Source: Ferruginibacter sp. (GTDB taxonomy: Bacteria > Bacteroidota > Bacteroidia > Chitinophagales > Chitinophagaceae). Taken from it: 39,143 nucleotides of DNA. The notes under the pieces were generated by a model. The model was given only the letters and a program-made list of their open reading frames with translations, was not told the origin of the DNA and did no database searches. The stretch covers positions 1 to 39,143 of the forward strand of contig JANYGZ010000057.1 of the NCBI GenBank assembly GCA_025362235.1, given 5' to 3'. The first letter of the stretch is position 1, and the number at the start of each line of letters is the position of its first letter. Of this stretch, positions 8,576-18,761 are shown one piece after another. A program made the translations under genes and the position numbers.

Positions 8576-8610
8576 GTTAATATTAACGTTGCTGAATAAG
8601 TTTACCTTTG
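8576..8610 (+). promoter_or_regulatory. 12-bp palindrome followed by a -7 element
   Basis: GTTAATATTAAC (8576-8587) is a perfect palindrome directly after gmhB, followed by TACCTTTG (8603-8610), a full match to the TAnnTTTG -7 element, 30 nt before the ATG at 8641. No good -33 TTG at the right distance is visible. The palindrome could be an operator for the secreted-protein gene; that is inference. Confidence 0.4.
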
Positions 8611-8640
8611 CATGTAGAAGTATTTTTATAAATTTATCAG

Positions 8641-9582
8641 ATGAAGAAACCATGTTTGTTTGTTTTTTATATCCTTTGCGCCCTTTTTTGTTTTTCTCAG
8701 CGCATTACTACAAATGATAATCTTTTTTTAAAACAAAAAGAAGACTCATTAAAAAGCTATGCCAATGATATGGTGCAATCCATCAATGCACAAAATCGTT
8801 TTACTGCAGACAGTCTTTTTACCAAAATGTTTGTACGGGCCTTAAAAACAAACAATTCCTTCTACTACCCTTTCGATTCCTTAAAAACCATTTCTAAATT
8901 ATCGCCGCCAGACAGCAGCTTCCGGATTTTTACGTGGCAGTTGGTAATCAATGACAACATCATCCGCCAGCATGGCGCCATACAAATGAAAACCTCAGAT
9001 GGTTCATTAAAATTATATCCGCTAATTGACAAATCTGATGTTACTATCAATCTTACAGATACTATAGGTAATAATAAAGGCTGGATTGGTGCGGTATATT
9101 ACAGGATCATACAAACAAAAAGTGGCAACCAAAATTATTATACTTTAATTGGCTATGATGAAAATAATATCCGCAGCGACCGTAAAATAATTGAAGTGTT
9201 GAATTTTATAAATGATGAGCCGGAGTTTGGTGGCCGCTATTTTAGTTTTGAGAACGATACGTTAAAACGCCCCACCACCAGCAGGTATATTATGGAGTAT
9301 AAAAAAGCAGCGGGTGCCAGGCTTAATTACGATGAAAACCTGGATATGATTGTTTTTGAACATTTAGAGTCTGAAAGCAACGAACCTAAAAAGAAATGGA
9401 CACTGATACCCGACGGAGATTATGAAGGTTTTAAATGGAAGAACGGAAAGTGGGTTCATGTAGAAAAAGTATTTAACCAGGTAACACCGGAAGGCAATGA
9501 ACCTGTACCAAGCCCTATTAAAGATGCACAGGGCAATACAGATGAAAGTAAATTAAAGGATAATACACCACAGAAAAAATGA
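8641..9582 (+). CDS. secreted protein of unknown function
   Basis: 313 residues beginning with a clear signal peptide (MKKPCLFVFYILCALFCFSQ). The mature part is soluble and polar with no transmembrane segment, ending in a low-complexity tail rich in Pro, Asn and Lys. The segment near 220-265 has many aromatic and charged residues and reads like a beta-rich domain (WTLIPDGDYEGFKW). I recognise this as a Bacteroidetes-type conserved hypothetical but assign no domain. It has its own probable promoter and follows the heptose operon on the same strand; a role in the envelope is only suggested by location. Confidence 0.7.
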   Translation: MKKPCLFVFYILCALFCFSQRITTNDNLFLKQKEDSLKSYANDMVQSINAQNRFTADSLFTKMFVRALKTNNSFYYPFDSLKTISKLSPPDSSFRIFTWQLVINDNIIRQHGAIQMKTSDGSLKLYPLIDKSDVTINLTDTIGNNKGWIGAVYYRIIQTKSGNQNYYTLIGYDENNIRSDRKIIEVLNFINDEPEFGGRYFSFENDTLKRPTTSRYIMEYKKAAGARLNYDENLDMIVFEHLESESNEPKKKWTLIPDGDYEGFKWKNGKWVHVEKVFNQVTPEGNEPVPSPIKDAQGNTDESKLKDNTPQKK

Positions 9583-9737
9583 CAATGAAAATTGCTCACA
9601 TCCCAGGCTTTAAGCGGTTGGATAATTAGCAACCAAAAAAATGTGATATTTCCTGAATTAATAATTTTTCTATTTTACAATCAATGAGTCATCTTTATAT
9701 ATAAAATGTTCTATAATTTTTCCATCCTCAGAATATT

Positions 9738-10193
9738 TTAGCCAAATACTATCCTTTTATTATTCTTCCAAAAACTTATACTTCTTATTTTTTTCTGCTT
9801 AAGATTATAATACTCAATCTTAGAATTCAAGATGTAACCATTTATTTCTTCTGATTTTTGTTCGTAAGAATATTTATTTTCGAAATATTCTTCTTTAATA
9901 AAAACTAGCGCCGGCACAATCGTCAAAATAATAAAAATACTGAACCACCAATTTTGTTTAAACCATTGTCGAAAAAGGAGAGCTGATCCTATGCAAATTA
10001 TTGGCGAACAAATTACAATTGTGGTTAGCATTGCCGCAAGTGTTGTCAAAGGCTTTTGTTCTCCGCCTGAATGACCAATATTAGAGGTGTACATTAATAT
10101 TGGCGTAAGTATCAACATAAGAAGTATGAAGATGCCAAATATTATAATTGGATTGAGTTTGGTTTTTGCATTTTGATTTATAGAGAGTGTCAA
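9738..10193 (-). CDS. small membrane protein of unknown function
   Basis: 151 residues with three hydrophobic stretches near 13-35, 52-74 and 83-100, then a Lys/Glu/Tyr-rich soluble tail of about 50 residues. No family recognised. The only start that keeps the first membrane helix is a TTG at 10193; no ATG is available before residue 24, so the start is uncertain. It lies 35 nt after the next gene upstream on the same strand and may be co-transcribed with it. Confidence 0.55.
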   Translation of the reverse strand: MTLSINQNAKTKLNPIIIFGIFILLMLILTPILMYTSNIGHSGGEQKPLTTLAAMLTTIVICSPIICIGSALLFRQWFKQNWWFSIFIILTIVPALVFIKEEYFENKYSYEQKSEEINGYILNSKIEYYNLKQKKIRSISFWKNNKRIVFG

Positions 10194-10228
10194 ATGGTAT
10201 AATTAACAACATTTAAAAATAAAATCTA

Positions 10229-10603
10229 CTACGCTTCAATCAGGTAGGTACCCAAATCAATTACTTCTCCCTCGCCTTTTTTATATTGCTCAATAGCGAC
10301 AAGGTCTACATCCTTGATTACCTGGCTTTTAAAAATGGGCATATCGTTTTTATAAACTACAAAATACAAATCGGGGGAAGTTTCCAGGTTGGCCAAATCA
10401 CCAAACGCTTCATGGTGAAAAGAAATTTTTGCACATCCTTTTTCATCCAATCCACTTTGGCCAATAAAATCATTATCAAATATATCCCTGTCATAAAGCC
10501 GGACTTTATAAGCTTCTCCTGCTAATGCAGCGTCACTACCCTTGGCAATAAAACGTGCTGTTATTTCAAAATTCATTTCAGGGTCTAAAGAAAACTTGCT
10601 CAT
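10229..10603 (-). CDS. small soluble protein of unknown function, possible C2-like beta domain
   Basis: About 124 residues from ATG 10603 (MSKFSLDPEMNFEIT); an upstream in-frame ATG at 10681 exists but adds an atypical N-terminus. The sequence alternates hydrophobic and polar residues and has the pattern YKVRLYDRDIFDNDFIGQSGLD, reminiscent of C2 domains, where a strand precedes an acidic loop. No signal peptide or membrane segment. Downstream of lepA on the same strand. The C2 idea is inference from pattern only. Confidence 0.6.
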   Translation of the reverse strand: MSKFSLDPEMNFEITARFIAKGSDAALAGEAYKVRLYDRDIFDNDFIGQSGLDEKGCAKISFHHEAFGDLANLETSPDLYFVVYKNDMPIFKSQVIKDVDLVAIEQYKKGEGEVIDLGTYLIEA

Positions 10604-10711
10604 ATTAATGATATTAAATTGATCGAAACTAAAACTGGATATTGAAAATTCAATAGTACCTGCAGTTCTAAGTATTATCAATTATCTATTTATCAATTAT
10701 CCATTAAACCT

Positions 10712-12502
10712 TTAGTCATTCAATTTCAACACCGCCAAAAAAGCTTCCTGCGGCACTTCCACATTGCCAATCTGCTTCATTCGCTTTTTACCTTCCTTTT
10801 GTTTTTCCAGCAACTTGCGTTTACGGCTTATATCACCACCGTAACACTTGGCGGTTACATCTTTGCGTATGGCACTTATATTTTCCCTTGCTACTACCTT
10901 AGCGCCAATACTGGCCTGTATGGCTATTTGAAACTGCTGACGGGGCAATAACTCTTTTAATTTTTCACATAATTTTCTACCAAACTCATGCGCCCTTGCA
11001 CGATGTATCAAGGCGCTCAATGCATCTAATTTATCGCCATTTAATAAAATATCCATTTTTACAATATCGCTGGGCCTGTATTCTATCGGGTGATAATCAA
11101 AAGAAGCATATCCTCTTGTTATGCTTTTCAGGCGGTCGTAAAAATCGAAAACAATTTCTGTTAAAGGCATATCAAAACTAAGTTCAACCCTTGTTGGTGT
11201 AAGGTATCCCTGGCTGATTAAAACGCCTCTTTTGCTGATGCACAAAGTCATGATATTACCAATATATTCGGGCTTGCTAATCATCTGTGCCCGTATAAAA
11301 GGTTCTTCAATCTTTTCAATACGGCTGGGGTCGGGCATTTGCGTAGGGTTGTTTACTGTAATCACTTCGCCCTTTGTTGTGGTGGCAATAAAGCTCACAT
11401 TGGGTACGGTGGTAATTACGGTTTGGTTAAACTCCCTTTCCAAACGTTCCTGTATAATTTCCATGTGCAGCATTCCTAAAAAGCCGCATCTAAAACCAAA
11501 GCCCAATGCCTGTGATGTTTCCAATTCAAAAGTAAGCGAGGCATCATTCAACTGTAATTTATCCATACAATCCCTCAACTCTTCAAAGGCATCCGTTTCA
11601 ACCGGAAAAATTCCTGCAAATACCATCGGCTTAACATCCTGGAAACCTTTAATTGATTCTGTTGCACCATTTACTGTAGTAGTAATGGTATCGCCTACTT
11701 TTACTTCCCTGGCATTTTTAATACCGGTAATAATATAGCCTACATCCCCTGCCCTTACTTCGTTTTTTGGTGCCAATCCCATTTTTAAAATGCCCACTTC
11801 ATCTGCACCATATTCCAGCCCGGTATTACTGAATTTAATTTTATCATTCTTTTTTAAAGTGCCGTTAAACACCCGGTAATAAACAATTATACCCCGGAAG
11901 GAATTGTACACACTGTCAAATATCAATGCCTGCAAAGGAGCATCCACATTACCTTTGGGTGCAGGGATGTGTTCAATAATAGCTGTTAATATTTCTTCAA
12001 TGCCGATACCGCTTTTGCCGCTGGCCAGTAAAATATCTTCGGGCTTACAGCCAATCAATTCTACAATCTGGTCGGTAACTTCTGGTATCATGGCGCCGTC
12101 CATATCAATTTTGTTGATGACGGGAATAATCTCCAGGTTATTATCGATGGCCAAATAAAGATTGCTGATAGTTTGTGCCTGTATACCCTGGCTTGCATCA
12201 ACCAGCAATAACGCCCCTTCGCAGGCTGCCAATGCACGGCTGACTTCATAGCTAAAATCCACATGGCCGGGTGTATCAATCAGGTTAAACACATATTCTT
12301 CGCCCTTCCAGGTGTAATTAATCTGTATCGCATGGCTTTTAATAGTAATGCCCTTTTCCCTTTCCAGGTCCATGTCATCCAGTACCTGCGCTTGCATATC
12401 CCTTTCGCCGATGGTATGGGTAAACTCCAGTAAACGGTCTGCCAGGGTACTTTTTCCGTGGTCAATATGTGCAATAATGCAAAAGTTTCTAATATTCTTC
12501 AT
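10712..12502 (-). CDS. lepA: translation elongation factor 4 (LepA)
   Basis: 596 residues, full length. G1 is [10 protein letters not shown] (11-20), G3 is DTPGH (76-80), G4 is NKID (130-133). The rest carries domains II, III, V and the LepA-specific C-terminal domain ending in [17 protein letters not shown], the hallmark of EF4. The GTPase acts on stalled or mistranslocated ribosomes, with reported effects on initiation and ribosome maturation. A full TAnnTTTG -7 box lies 36 nt upstream of the ATG. Confidence 0.97.
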   Translation of the reverse strand: MKNIRNFCIIAHIDHGKSTLADRLLEFTHTIGERDMQAQVLDDMDLEREKGITIKSHAIQINYTWKGEEYVFNLIDTPGHVDFSYEVSRALAACEGALLLVDASQGIQAQTISNLYLAIDNNLEIIPVINKIDMDGAMIPEVTDQIVELIGCKPEDILLASGKSGIGIEEILTAIIEHIPAPKGNVDAPLQALIFDSVYNSFRGIIVYYRVFNGTLKKNDKIKFSNTGLEYGADEVGILKMGLAPKNEVRAGDVGYIITGIKNAREVKVGDTITTTVNGATESIKGFQDVKPMVFAGIFPVETDAFEELRDCMDKLQLNDASLTFELETSQALGFGFRCGFLGMLHMEIIQERLEREFNQTVITTVPNVSFIATTTKGEVITVNNPTQMPDPSRIEKIEEPFIRAQMISKPEYIGNIMTLCISKRGVLISQGYLTPTRVELSFDMPLTEIVFDFYDRLKSITRGYASFDYHPIEYRPSDIVKMDILLNGDKLDALSALIHRARAHEFGRKLCEKLKELLPRQQFQIAIQASIGAKVVARENISAIRKDVTAKCYGGDISRKRKLLEKQKEGKKRMKQIGNVEVPQEAFLAVLKLND

Positions 12503-12537
12503 CCCAGTACGTCTATTTTTAGAGCCGCAAAGATAGC

Positions 12538-12545
12538 CGCTTTTG
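12538..12545 (-). promoter_or_regulatory. -7 promoter element of lepA
   Basis: On the minus strand TATCTTTG matches TAnnTTTG exactly and would give a leader of about 30 nt before the lepA ATG at 12502. A -33 TTG at standard spacing is not evident. Confidence 0.4.
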
Positions 12546-12683
12546 GTCGATTTGGCGTTTTGTTGAAGATTGAAAATTGAAGCCTCTGCGTTTGCACAAC
12601 AAACTATTAAATGCCAACTTTGGGGGGAAGCTTACTTTATCAGCCAGTATTTGAAGATTAAAAGAGTTGCTTGACTAATTTGT

Positions 12684-13007
12684 TTACTGAACTAATACTA
12701 TTTTTTCTGTTGCCTGGTTATTTAAAACAATAAGAACTTTTGGAAGCAATGGGAGTAAATGATTAAGGGTATTTCTGTACACATCAACAACAATTACCAG
12801 GCAAGGGATTTTTTCTATATTCTGTTGATAAGGGATATTTTTATCAACCACAATCCATGCTTCAAAATTATTTTCCTTTAAAAGCAACAATAACTGGCCA
12901 TTCTTTATTCCATTCCACACCATATCTCTTACTGTGAATACTTCATGAATTTCGGGGAAGTAATTTTTAAATCTAACATCTATATTTTCATCCAGTAATA
13001 TTTTCAT
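12684..13007 (-). CDS. DUF5615 PIN-like toxin of a toxin-antitoxin pair
   Basis: 107 residues. The family signature is present: LLDENIDVRF at the N-terminus with the acidic pair, GIKNGQLLLLL near 33-43, and VVDKNIPYQQN near 53-63, where DUF5615 proteins carry (V/T)xDxNLxYQQN. DUF5615 proteins are short PIN-fold nucleases expected to cleave RNA. The start overlaps the stop of the DUF433 gene by 4 nt (13004-13007), as is usual for antitoxin-toxin operons with the antitoxin first. RNA cleavage has not been shown for this protein. Confidence 0.88.
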   Translation of the reverse strand: MKILLDENIDVRFKNYFPEIHEVFTVRDMVWNGIKNGQLLLLLKENNFEAWIVVDKNIPYQQNIEKIPCLVIVVDVYRNTLNHLLPLLPKVLIVLNNQATEKIVLVQ

Positions 13008-13222
13008 GCCACTAATTCATTGATAAATTTATCGGCAGCCATTTCTATTACACCTTCGGCTTGCTCCCTCGTAACCGAAGGAAACCCCTTTAGAAATTCT
13101 TCTAAAGATTCTTCCTCCAGGTAATCAAATAAAGTTTTAATGGTAACGCGGGTTCCTCTAAATACAGGCACTCCACCAGCCAGGTCTTTTTCTATCTGCA
13201 CGTATTTATTTAATAAGTCCAT
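13004..13222 (-). CDS. DUF433 antitoxin
   Basis: 72 residues of the DUF433 family: GGVPVFRGTRVTIKTLFDYL near 16-35 is the typical core, followed by a helix with FPSVTREQAEGVIEMA. The fold is helix-turn-helix-like and these proteins pair with DUF5615 toxins. The antitoxin is expected to bind both its promoter and the toxin. The gene is first in the operon and overlaps the toxin by ATGA. Confidence 0.9.
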   Translation of the reverse strand: MDLLNKYVQIEKDLAGGVPVFRGTRVTIKTLFDYLEEESLEEFLKGFPSVTREQAEGVIEMAADKFINELVA

Positions 13223-13340
13223 AATCTCATTTTTTTAAAGTTACAAAAAACTACCGATTTATACACTTGCATTTTATTAAAGTTGGGCTAACAATCAAAT
13301 GAAACAGACAATTCATTCTAACAAATCAATTTCAAATACT

Positions 13341-16300
13341 TCAATTTTTTTTCTCCTCTACTTTTTTTCCATCATCCTTCTCTTTATACTCTGTTTCCTG
13401 CACTTCATCTTTACTATCCTTGCCCATTTTTATTTTAGGGTTGGTTTGCGTACCGGTTATTTGCAGGGGTATGCCGATAATACCCAATGGCGGTAATCCA
13501 ACCCGCATTTTCATTTTTATGGCTCCATCAAAATTTGTTTGCCCTTCCATCCTTAACCTAAAACCGGAAGTTTTTATTTTAAATCTTTCAATAGTAATCA
13601 CATTATTTTTCACGGTGCTTTTAATATCAATTTTTGACAAGTCGGGGTTTTTAATACCATTCTTACCCGTCTTACTCGCTACAGCCGACATTAACTTATA
13701 ATTTTTCATCTGTATATTTTTAACAGACAAAACTCCGCCGCCTTCCAATGATGGATATACCGGCATCATATTGGCATCCAGCTTACCTTTCAGCGCATAA
13801 TCCAGCGAAACAATCCCTTCGGCACTGCCTGCTGCGGTTGCCATATCATGAAACAGTTTAATTTCGTTATAGGCTCTTTTTATGTCAAAATCCCTTGCCT
13901 GTAAATGTGCATCAAAAAAAGCTTTTTGCGTATTTATGGTTCCATAATTTGCATCCATCAATACATTGCAACCAATAAGGTTAAAGCCCGTTTGTTGCAG
14001 GCTTAGTGTTGCATTATCCACCACCACAGTTCCTTTTGCATCCTGCAAATTCAAACCGTTGTATGCAACTTTTTTTACAGCGGCAGTAAAGGTTACAGAT
14101 AAATTTGCTGGAATCAGAACAACTCCGCTTGAAGCTTTATTTTTAATAGCCACTGGCTTCGTTGTTGTTGAATTGGTATTATTTTTCACCGGGGCAAAAA
14201 CCATAAATTCATCCGCATTTACCAGCCCGGAATTGACATTAAAATTTCCTTTTAAAACAGCTTTATCACTCAACGCATAATCGATTACATTCTGCAGGTA
14301 ACCATCCATAGTAAAATCAGATTGCCCGTAACTTGCCTTAAACTGGCGGAACCACATTTTATCCTGTTTAAAAGTAAAGAGCCCCTCATCAATAAAAAAT
14401 GGTTGAGGAAAGTATTCAGCAGTTGCTTTGATATGGTTAATTTGTAAGGTTCCCTGGTTATTTAGTTTGCCGTAATTACCTGCCATCGCATCGTTTTGTC
14501 TTCCCTGCAGGGATACATCTGCTTTTATAAGCCCGGTAATATCTGTACCTTTTTGTGCAAATACTTTATATATCCTTGCAATATCAATTGTTCCTTTTGC
14601 TTTGATATTGTACGCAATATTGTCCAGGTTCTGTAAAGATGCTTCTAAGTGAAAAGGCTTTCCCTCAAACAGAAAAGAAGCAGGCTTTATGATTACCGTT
14701 GTGCCACTTAATGTTCCGGTTGAATTGGTTATTGTTGCTGACACCTGCATATCACTGACCGGGTGAGGATAATACACTGTTTGTATAATTCCATTTTGAA
14801 GAACCATATCAGTTTTTGTAACAGGGAATGATTTTTTAGCAGCATTATATTTACCTTTTGCGGTTACATTAATTTTTAAATTACCGCCGAGGTTAGTCAG
14901 TTGTTCTACCGGGTAAATATTTTTTATATCGCCTAAATTTATAGAGGATTGCAGGTTGGCATCCACCAGCATTTCTCTTAAATTGTTTACGGTAGCTTGC
15001 CCTTTTATAAAACTATTGGCGGCTGTAGCTGATACATTATTGATGCTGAAACCTGTGTTGAGGTAGTTATTATCTGCACAACTGCTGCTGACAGAAAAAT
15101 TAATATTGGTAACTGGTATAGGCAATGCAGTGTATTTAAAATATCCATCTTTTACTGATGCCTGCAGGCTAAATGACGGGATACTCAGCACAACATTTTC
15201 ATGCCGCAGACTTTTAGGATTTGGCCCGGTTGTATATCTTCCATTTAGGCTTAAATGCATTTCAGCTTTTCCTTTCAGGTCAACTATCAAAAGCCCAAAA
15301 ACCTTATCCAGTTTTTCAAGATCCATCAGCGTACTTATTTTTGCATGTACAAAAGGTTCGTGAACACCTTTTGTATCGATAATGGCACTTAGATAATCCT
15401 TGTCAATATTAAAAAATACAGAATCTATTTTCACCTGTAAACTATCCATGTTAATGGATGGCAGGAATGTTTGAAAATTCAGATAAAGGTTTGAAACAGG
15501 AGCCGGGGCACCTTCATATGCAATATACCCTTCCCGTATTTTCATGTTAAATGCAAAATCAGGCATCGTGTTGTCTGATGCAATGTATTTTCCTTTAAGC
15601 GTCAATAATAAATCTGTTTTTCCTTTGATGGTAGTTTTTTGTTGCCAGGTAATATACTGTGGTGGAAGCGCAGTAACAAGATCATCAAGGTTGCTGCTAT
15701 CTGAACTTACCCTAAAATCAAAATCATATCCATTTTTCAAAAAATTTAATTTACCCTTGAATTGTACGGGCAGTTTATTGATCAGCAAATCATTTTTCTG
15801 AAAAATAAAAGCGAAAGAATTTGTATTGATTTGGGTGATAAGATTGGCATTTACCTTTTTATGGAGCAGGTAAGGCTGGCCGTCATAATTAAAATCAAGT
15901 GAATCAATTTTGGCAGCGCTGTTTAAATCAAAAATAGCTTTACTAAAGTCGCCGTTGCCGGTGTAATTAAAGCCCATAGCATTGATCAGGATTTTCGTAG
16001 ACAGGTCGCTGTAAATAAAATGGCTTTTTTCAATTATAATTTTTTCCAGCTTTAAAGCGGTACCGGAAGTATCATTATCAGAAACGGGTTTAACTTCTTT
16101 TGCCGGCACGTATACGTTGTAATTAGCTTCCCCCTTTTCATTTACCAGCACTTTCACAACTGCATTGGCAACAAATATTTTATCAATATTGATGCGTTTG
16201 TCAAAAAGCAGGCTATTAATACTTATGCCAAGGGAAATGTTGCCGGCCTGTACCAGCGTATCATTTTTAAATGGTGCAGAACCCTTTAAAGTAAAATCGT

Positions 16301-16523
16301 ATAAAGTAATTGTAAACGAAGGAAAGTGAGTAAAAAAAGACAATCTTGCTTTGGAAAAATTTAATTCCCCAACAATTCTTTTGTTGGCTAAATTTTTAAT
16401 CTTTTCTTCGATGGTTCCCGGAAAAAGAATGGGTGCCAGAAACAGCAGCAGCAAAATACCCACAACTGAAAGCCCGGTTATTTTTAAAATCTTAATGGCA
16501 ATTGACCTAAAGGATATATTCAC
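13341..16523 (-). CDS. AsmA-like family protein, large envelope protein
   Basis: 1060 residues. One N-terminal membrane anchor near 13-33 is followed by the AsmA-type start with the motif LANKRIVGELNFSKARLSFF, and a long series of short beta-strand-rich repeats. The C-terminal part has the conserved LPPLGIIGIPLQITGTQTNPKI motif of the AsmA-like C-terminal region and a charged Lys/Glu tail. AsmA-like proteins (TamB, YhdP and relatives) are thought to form hydrophobic grooves bridging inner and outer membrane for lipid transport. In Bacteroidetes most members are uncharacterised, so transport is inference. No partner gene is adjacent; the flanks are a toxin-antitoxin pair and a small RNA gene. 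Confidence 0.85.
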   Translation of the reverse strand: MNISFRSIAIKILKITGLSVVGILLLLFLAPILFPGTIEEKIKNLANKRIVGELNFSKARLSFFTHFPSFTITLYDFTLKGSAPFKNDTLVQAGNISLGISINSLLFDKRINIDKIFVANAVVKVLVNEKGEANYNVYVPAKEVKPVSDNDTSGTALKLEKIIIEKSHFIYSDLSTKILINAMGFNYTGNGDFSKAIFDLNSAAKIDSLDFNYDGQPYLLHKKVNANLITQINTNSFAFIFQKNDLLINKLPVQFKGKLNFLKNGYDFDFRVSSDSSNLDDLVTALPPQYITWQQKTTIKGKTDLLLTLKGKYIASDNTMPDFAFNMKIREGYIAYEGAPAPVSNLYLNFQTFLPSINMDSLQVKIDSVFFNIDKDYLSAIIDTKGVHEPFVHAKISTLMDLEKLDKVFGLLIVDLKGKAEMHLSLNGRYTTGPNPKSLRHENVVLSIPSFSLQASVKDGYFKYTALPIPVTNINFSVSSSCADNNYLNTGFSINNVSATAANSFIKGQATVNNLREMLVDANLQSSINLGDIKNIYPVEQLTNLGGNLKINVTAKGKYNAAKKSFPVTKTDMVLQNGIIQTVYYPHPVSDMQVSATITNSTGTLSGTTVIIKPASFLFEGKPFHLEASLQNLDNIAYNIKAKGTIDIARIYKVFAQKGTDITGLIKADVSLQGRQNDAMAGNYGKLNNQGTLQINHIKATAEYFPQPFFIDEGLFTFKQDKMWFRQFKASYGQSDFTMDGYLQNVIDYALSDKAVLKGNFNVNSGLVNADEFMVFAPVKNNTNSTTTKPVAIKNKASSGVVLIPANLSVTFTAAVKKVAYNGLNLQDAKGTVVVDNATLSLQQTGFNLIGCNVLMDANYGTINTQKAFFDAHLQARDFDIKRAYNEIKLFHDMATAAGSAEGIVSLDYALKGKLDANMMPVYPSLEGGGVLSVKNIQMKNYKLMSAVASKTGKNGIKNPDLSKIDIKSTVKNNVITIERFKIKTSGFRLRMEGQTNFDGAIKMKMRVGLPPLGIIGIPLQITGTQTNPKIKMGKDSKDEVQETEYKEKDDGKKVEEKKN

Positions 16524-16746
16524 AATTTAAAATAAGGTAAGTTTTAAAAATTCTCTGACACATGGCAAAAATAGAGAAGTCTGCCCATCAATGGATAAGA
16601 GATTTTACTAGGTGAAGATAATAATACCGGATGGCTTTTGTTGTAGAATTAATACCCATTTAAGGGGTAGAAGCCGTAGATTTTTATTTACTGCCGGTAC
16701 AACAACTCTTTAATTCTTTGGAGCTATTGCGTGGTAAAAAGGGCAT

Positions 16747-16864
16747 AAAAAAAGCACCAAATTTGTTTTCTTACCTATCAATTGCTTTCCTGGTAATACT
16801 TACGAACCTGATGCTCCTGCTTTGAGTCGATTGATCTTTTTACAGATTTTCCCTTCTCAATTCA
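16747..16864 (-). ncRNA. candidate small RNA, copy 1
   Basis: About 118 nt on the minus strand between a promoter (16870-16901) and a run of seven T. It shares with copy 2 a run of 38 identical bases (16790-16827) and is nearly identical over about 97 nt. It contains a hairpin GTAA-gta-TTAC and ends AAAGCA...TGCTTTTTTT, where AAAGCA pairs with TGCTTT before the T-tract. An alternative pairing AGCATC with GGTGCT would compete with it. The exact transcript ends are estimates. No conserved open frame exists. I recognise no known family (not 4.5S, 6S, tmRNA or a common riboswitch). Confidence 0.65.
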
Positions 16865-16869
16865 TAAAA

Positions 16870-16901
16870 CGAATGTACAAATAGAAAGCGCCTTTTTGCA
16901 A
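16870..16901 (-). promoter_or_regulatory. promoter of small RNA copy 1
   Basis: Minus strand: TTG (16899-16901), 21-nt spacer, TACATTCG (16870-16877), one mismatch from TAnnTTTG. The AT-rich sequence upstream also resembles that of copy 2. Confidence 0.6.
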
Positions 16902-17010
16902 GTTTTTTGTGAACTATTTTTTATTTTCTTCTTAGAAGTTTTACACATTATTAAAGCCGCAAATTTTATTGTGCATAGACTATGCCTTTAGCAGTAAAAT
17001 AATAAAATCT

Positions 17011-18651
17011 TTACTTCATCAAAATAACTTTTTTGCCATTTTCTCTTCTTACAATCAGCAGCCCACCGACCGTCATTGGCTCCCACTGGTAGCCCTCTCC
17101 TACATTCTTTTCTTTTATCAACTTATAATCAAGTGACACTTCTCTGGGCTTGGTTTTAAGCCTTATTTTTTCAATACCAGATGAATCAAATGTTCTGTAA
17201 AATAATGTCACTTTATTACTGTCCACATTTTCAAAGCTCAGGCCATAATATTTTTTCAGGCGGCCCGCATAATCTGCCTGCTGTATAACCGAAGTAGAAG
17301 AAATAATATGGTTTTCCCCGGGAGCAGTTAAAGCGGGTGAAGCATCCATGGCCCTAAGGTAATGCCGTACATAATCGCCATAGCCATCTGTAAGCCAAGG
17401 CTCATCGTTAGGAAACCTGTTCTTTCCATCAAAATCTACCATATAGGTTGCCCAGTTTAATTCACGTACCGCATTTTCATACAAACTGCTATCGCCCGAT
17501 AAACTTACATACAACAGTTCATCCGCAGCCTGCCTTGATGAATGGCTATTGGCAGGTGTTTTGTAAATGGTTTGTTCATTGGTTACAATAACGCCATATT
17601 TTTCCCAGGTTTTATTGGCCAAATTTTCATGTACCCATCCGATGATTTTCTGAACATCATTTTTCCATTCCGGAAAATATTCCTTGTGTTCCATTATAAA
17701 GCGTGCGAATGTCATGGCATTTATTTGTGTTTCGCTCCACCAGTCAACATCTTCAAAAAAAGGCCCCCATTTGTTTTCTTTCATTGCATATAATTTCATC
17801 CAGTTCAGCAAAACTGTAAAGCCAGATTGGTAAGCAGAAATATCTCTCTGGTGCATAGCAATCAAATCCAGGAATAACTGCATTGTAGGTGCCCAGTTGG
17901 TGGTATAACCCGCAGTGTCTATCCACGTTCCGGTAAAATCGTGGCTCCGCAATAATTCTGTTGCGCCTGTAATTACATTTACTTTAAAAGGCAAAGGAGC
18001 GTAATTGATGTTACCTACTTTTATATGAGCAGAAAGCGTATTGGCAATATTCACGGCTGCTTCCAGGTAAAGTGTGTTTTCTGGAATATTGTAGCCATTG
18101 CTCATCTTATATACATGCAGCAGTTCCAGGCCAAATGACCCTGCTTTATCGGGTTGTGTTACGTTTCTACCCGAACGCATATCACCATCATAAATGCCTG
18201 AATAAAGTAAAGTGTTGTAAGGAAAAGGCAGGTAAGGCCATTTACTGGTGGCTGGCGACAGCCCATGAGAAAGGTAATAATCTGCAATAAAATTCATATT
18301 TGCTTTCACCTTTTCATTTCCTGAATAAGCATAATACAAACGCCAGGATGATAAGGCCATAGCAAACTGGTCGCCGCCAATACCACGGGGGTCATTAAAG
18401 TCAGCATTCCATACCTGATGGTTCATATAGTATGGCAGGCCATTCATATCACGCCGCATGGTATCCCAAAAATTCCACACAATATTTACAATATGATTAT
18501 AAGCAGTTCCGGGGTTTTGGTTGTACCAGGAAATGATTTTGCCTTTTTTATCTGTTTTAATCGGATGATAAATCAGCATTTCCTTTTGCTGGCAAAAAAC
18601 AGTACAGAATAATAACAAGGATACCGCAGTAAGAAATATTTTTCGAAGCAT
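17011..18651 (-). CDS. secreted protein with probable (alpha/alpha)6-barrel fold
   Basis: 546 residues with a signal peptide (first 20 residues, ending FCQQK). The body is helical with repeated aromatic patterns (WSETQINAMTFARF, WATYMVDFDGKNRFPNDE, DYVRHYLRAMD) like six-hairpin glycosidases and polysaccharide lyase-type barrels. The C-terminal 80 residues look like a small beta domain. I cannot name a glycoside hydrolase family or catalytic residues, so hydrolysis of a polysaccharide is inference. It has its own promoter at 18666-18698, so it is not dependent on the upstream small RNA. It lies between the two small RNA copies. Confidence 0.7.
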   Translation of the reverse strand: MLRKIFLTAVSLLLFCTVFCQQKEMLIYHPIKTDKKGKIISWYNQNPGTAYNHIVNIVWNFWDTMRRDMNGLPYYMNHQVWNADFNDPRGIGGDQFAMALSSWRLYYAYSGNEKVKANMNFIADYYLSHGLSPATSKWPYLPFPYNTLLYSGIYDGDMRSGRNVTQPDKAGSFGLELLHVYKMSNGYNIPENTLYLEAAVNIANTLSAHIKVGNINYAPLPFKVNVITGATELLRSHDFTGTWIDTAGYTTNWAPTMQLFLDLIAMHQRDISAYQSGFTVLLNWMKLYAMKENKWGPFFEDVDWWSETQINAMTFARFIMEHKEYFPEWKNDVQKIIGWVHENLANKTWEKYGVIVTNEQTIYKTPANSHSSRQAADELLYVSLSGDSSLYENAVRELNWATYMVDFDGKNRFPNDEPWLTDGYGDYVRHYLRAMDASPALTAPGENHIISSTSVIQQADYAGRLKKYYGLSFENVDSNKVTLFYRTFDSSGIEKIRLKTKPREVSLDYKLIKEKNVGEGYQWEPMTVGGLLIVRRENGKKVILMK

Positions 18652-18665
18652 AGCAATCTTTTATT

Positions 18666-18698
18666 TAAAAGTAAGATGAAATAAAATAAGATTGCAAA
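18666..18698 (-). promoter_or_regulatory. promoter of the secreted barrel protein gene
   Basis: Minus strand: TTTG (18695-18698), 21-nt spacer, TACTTTTA (18666-18673), one mismatch from TAnnTTTG, 15 nt before the ATG at 18651. It lies between small RNA copy 2 and the gene. Confidence 0.5.
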
Positions 18699-18761
18699 TG
18701 ATTCAGGAAACATGAAAAAGAAACTGAAATAAGCCAGTTGAAGGATCTCAGGCCTGCGCAT

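Noticed and set aside
16747..16864. SRP 4.5S RNA
   Set aside because: The conserved GGTC...GGAAGGAAGCA apex of SRP RNA is missing.
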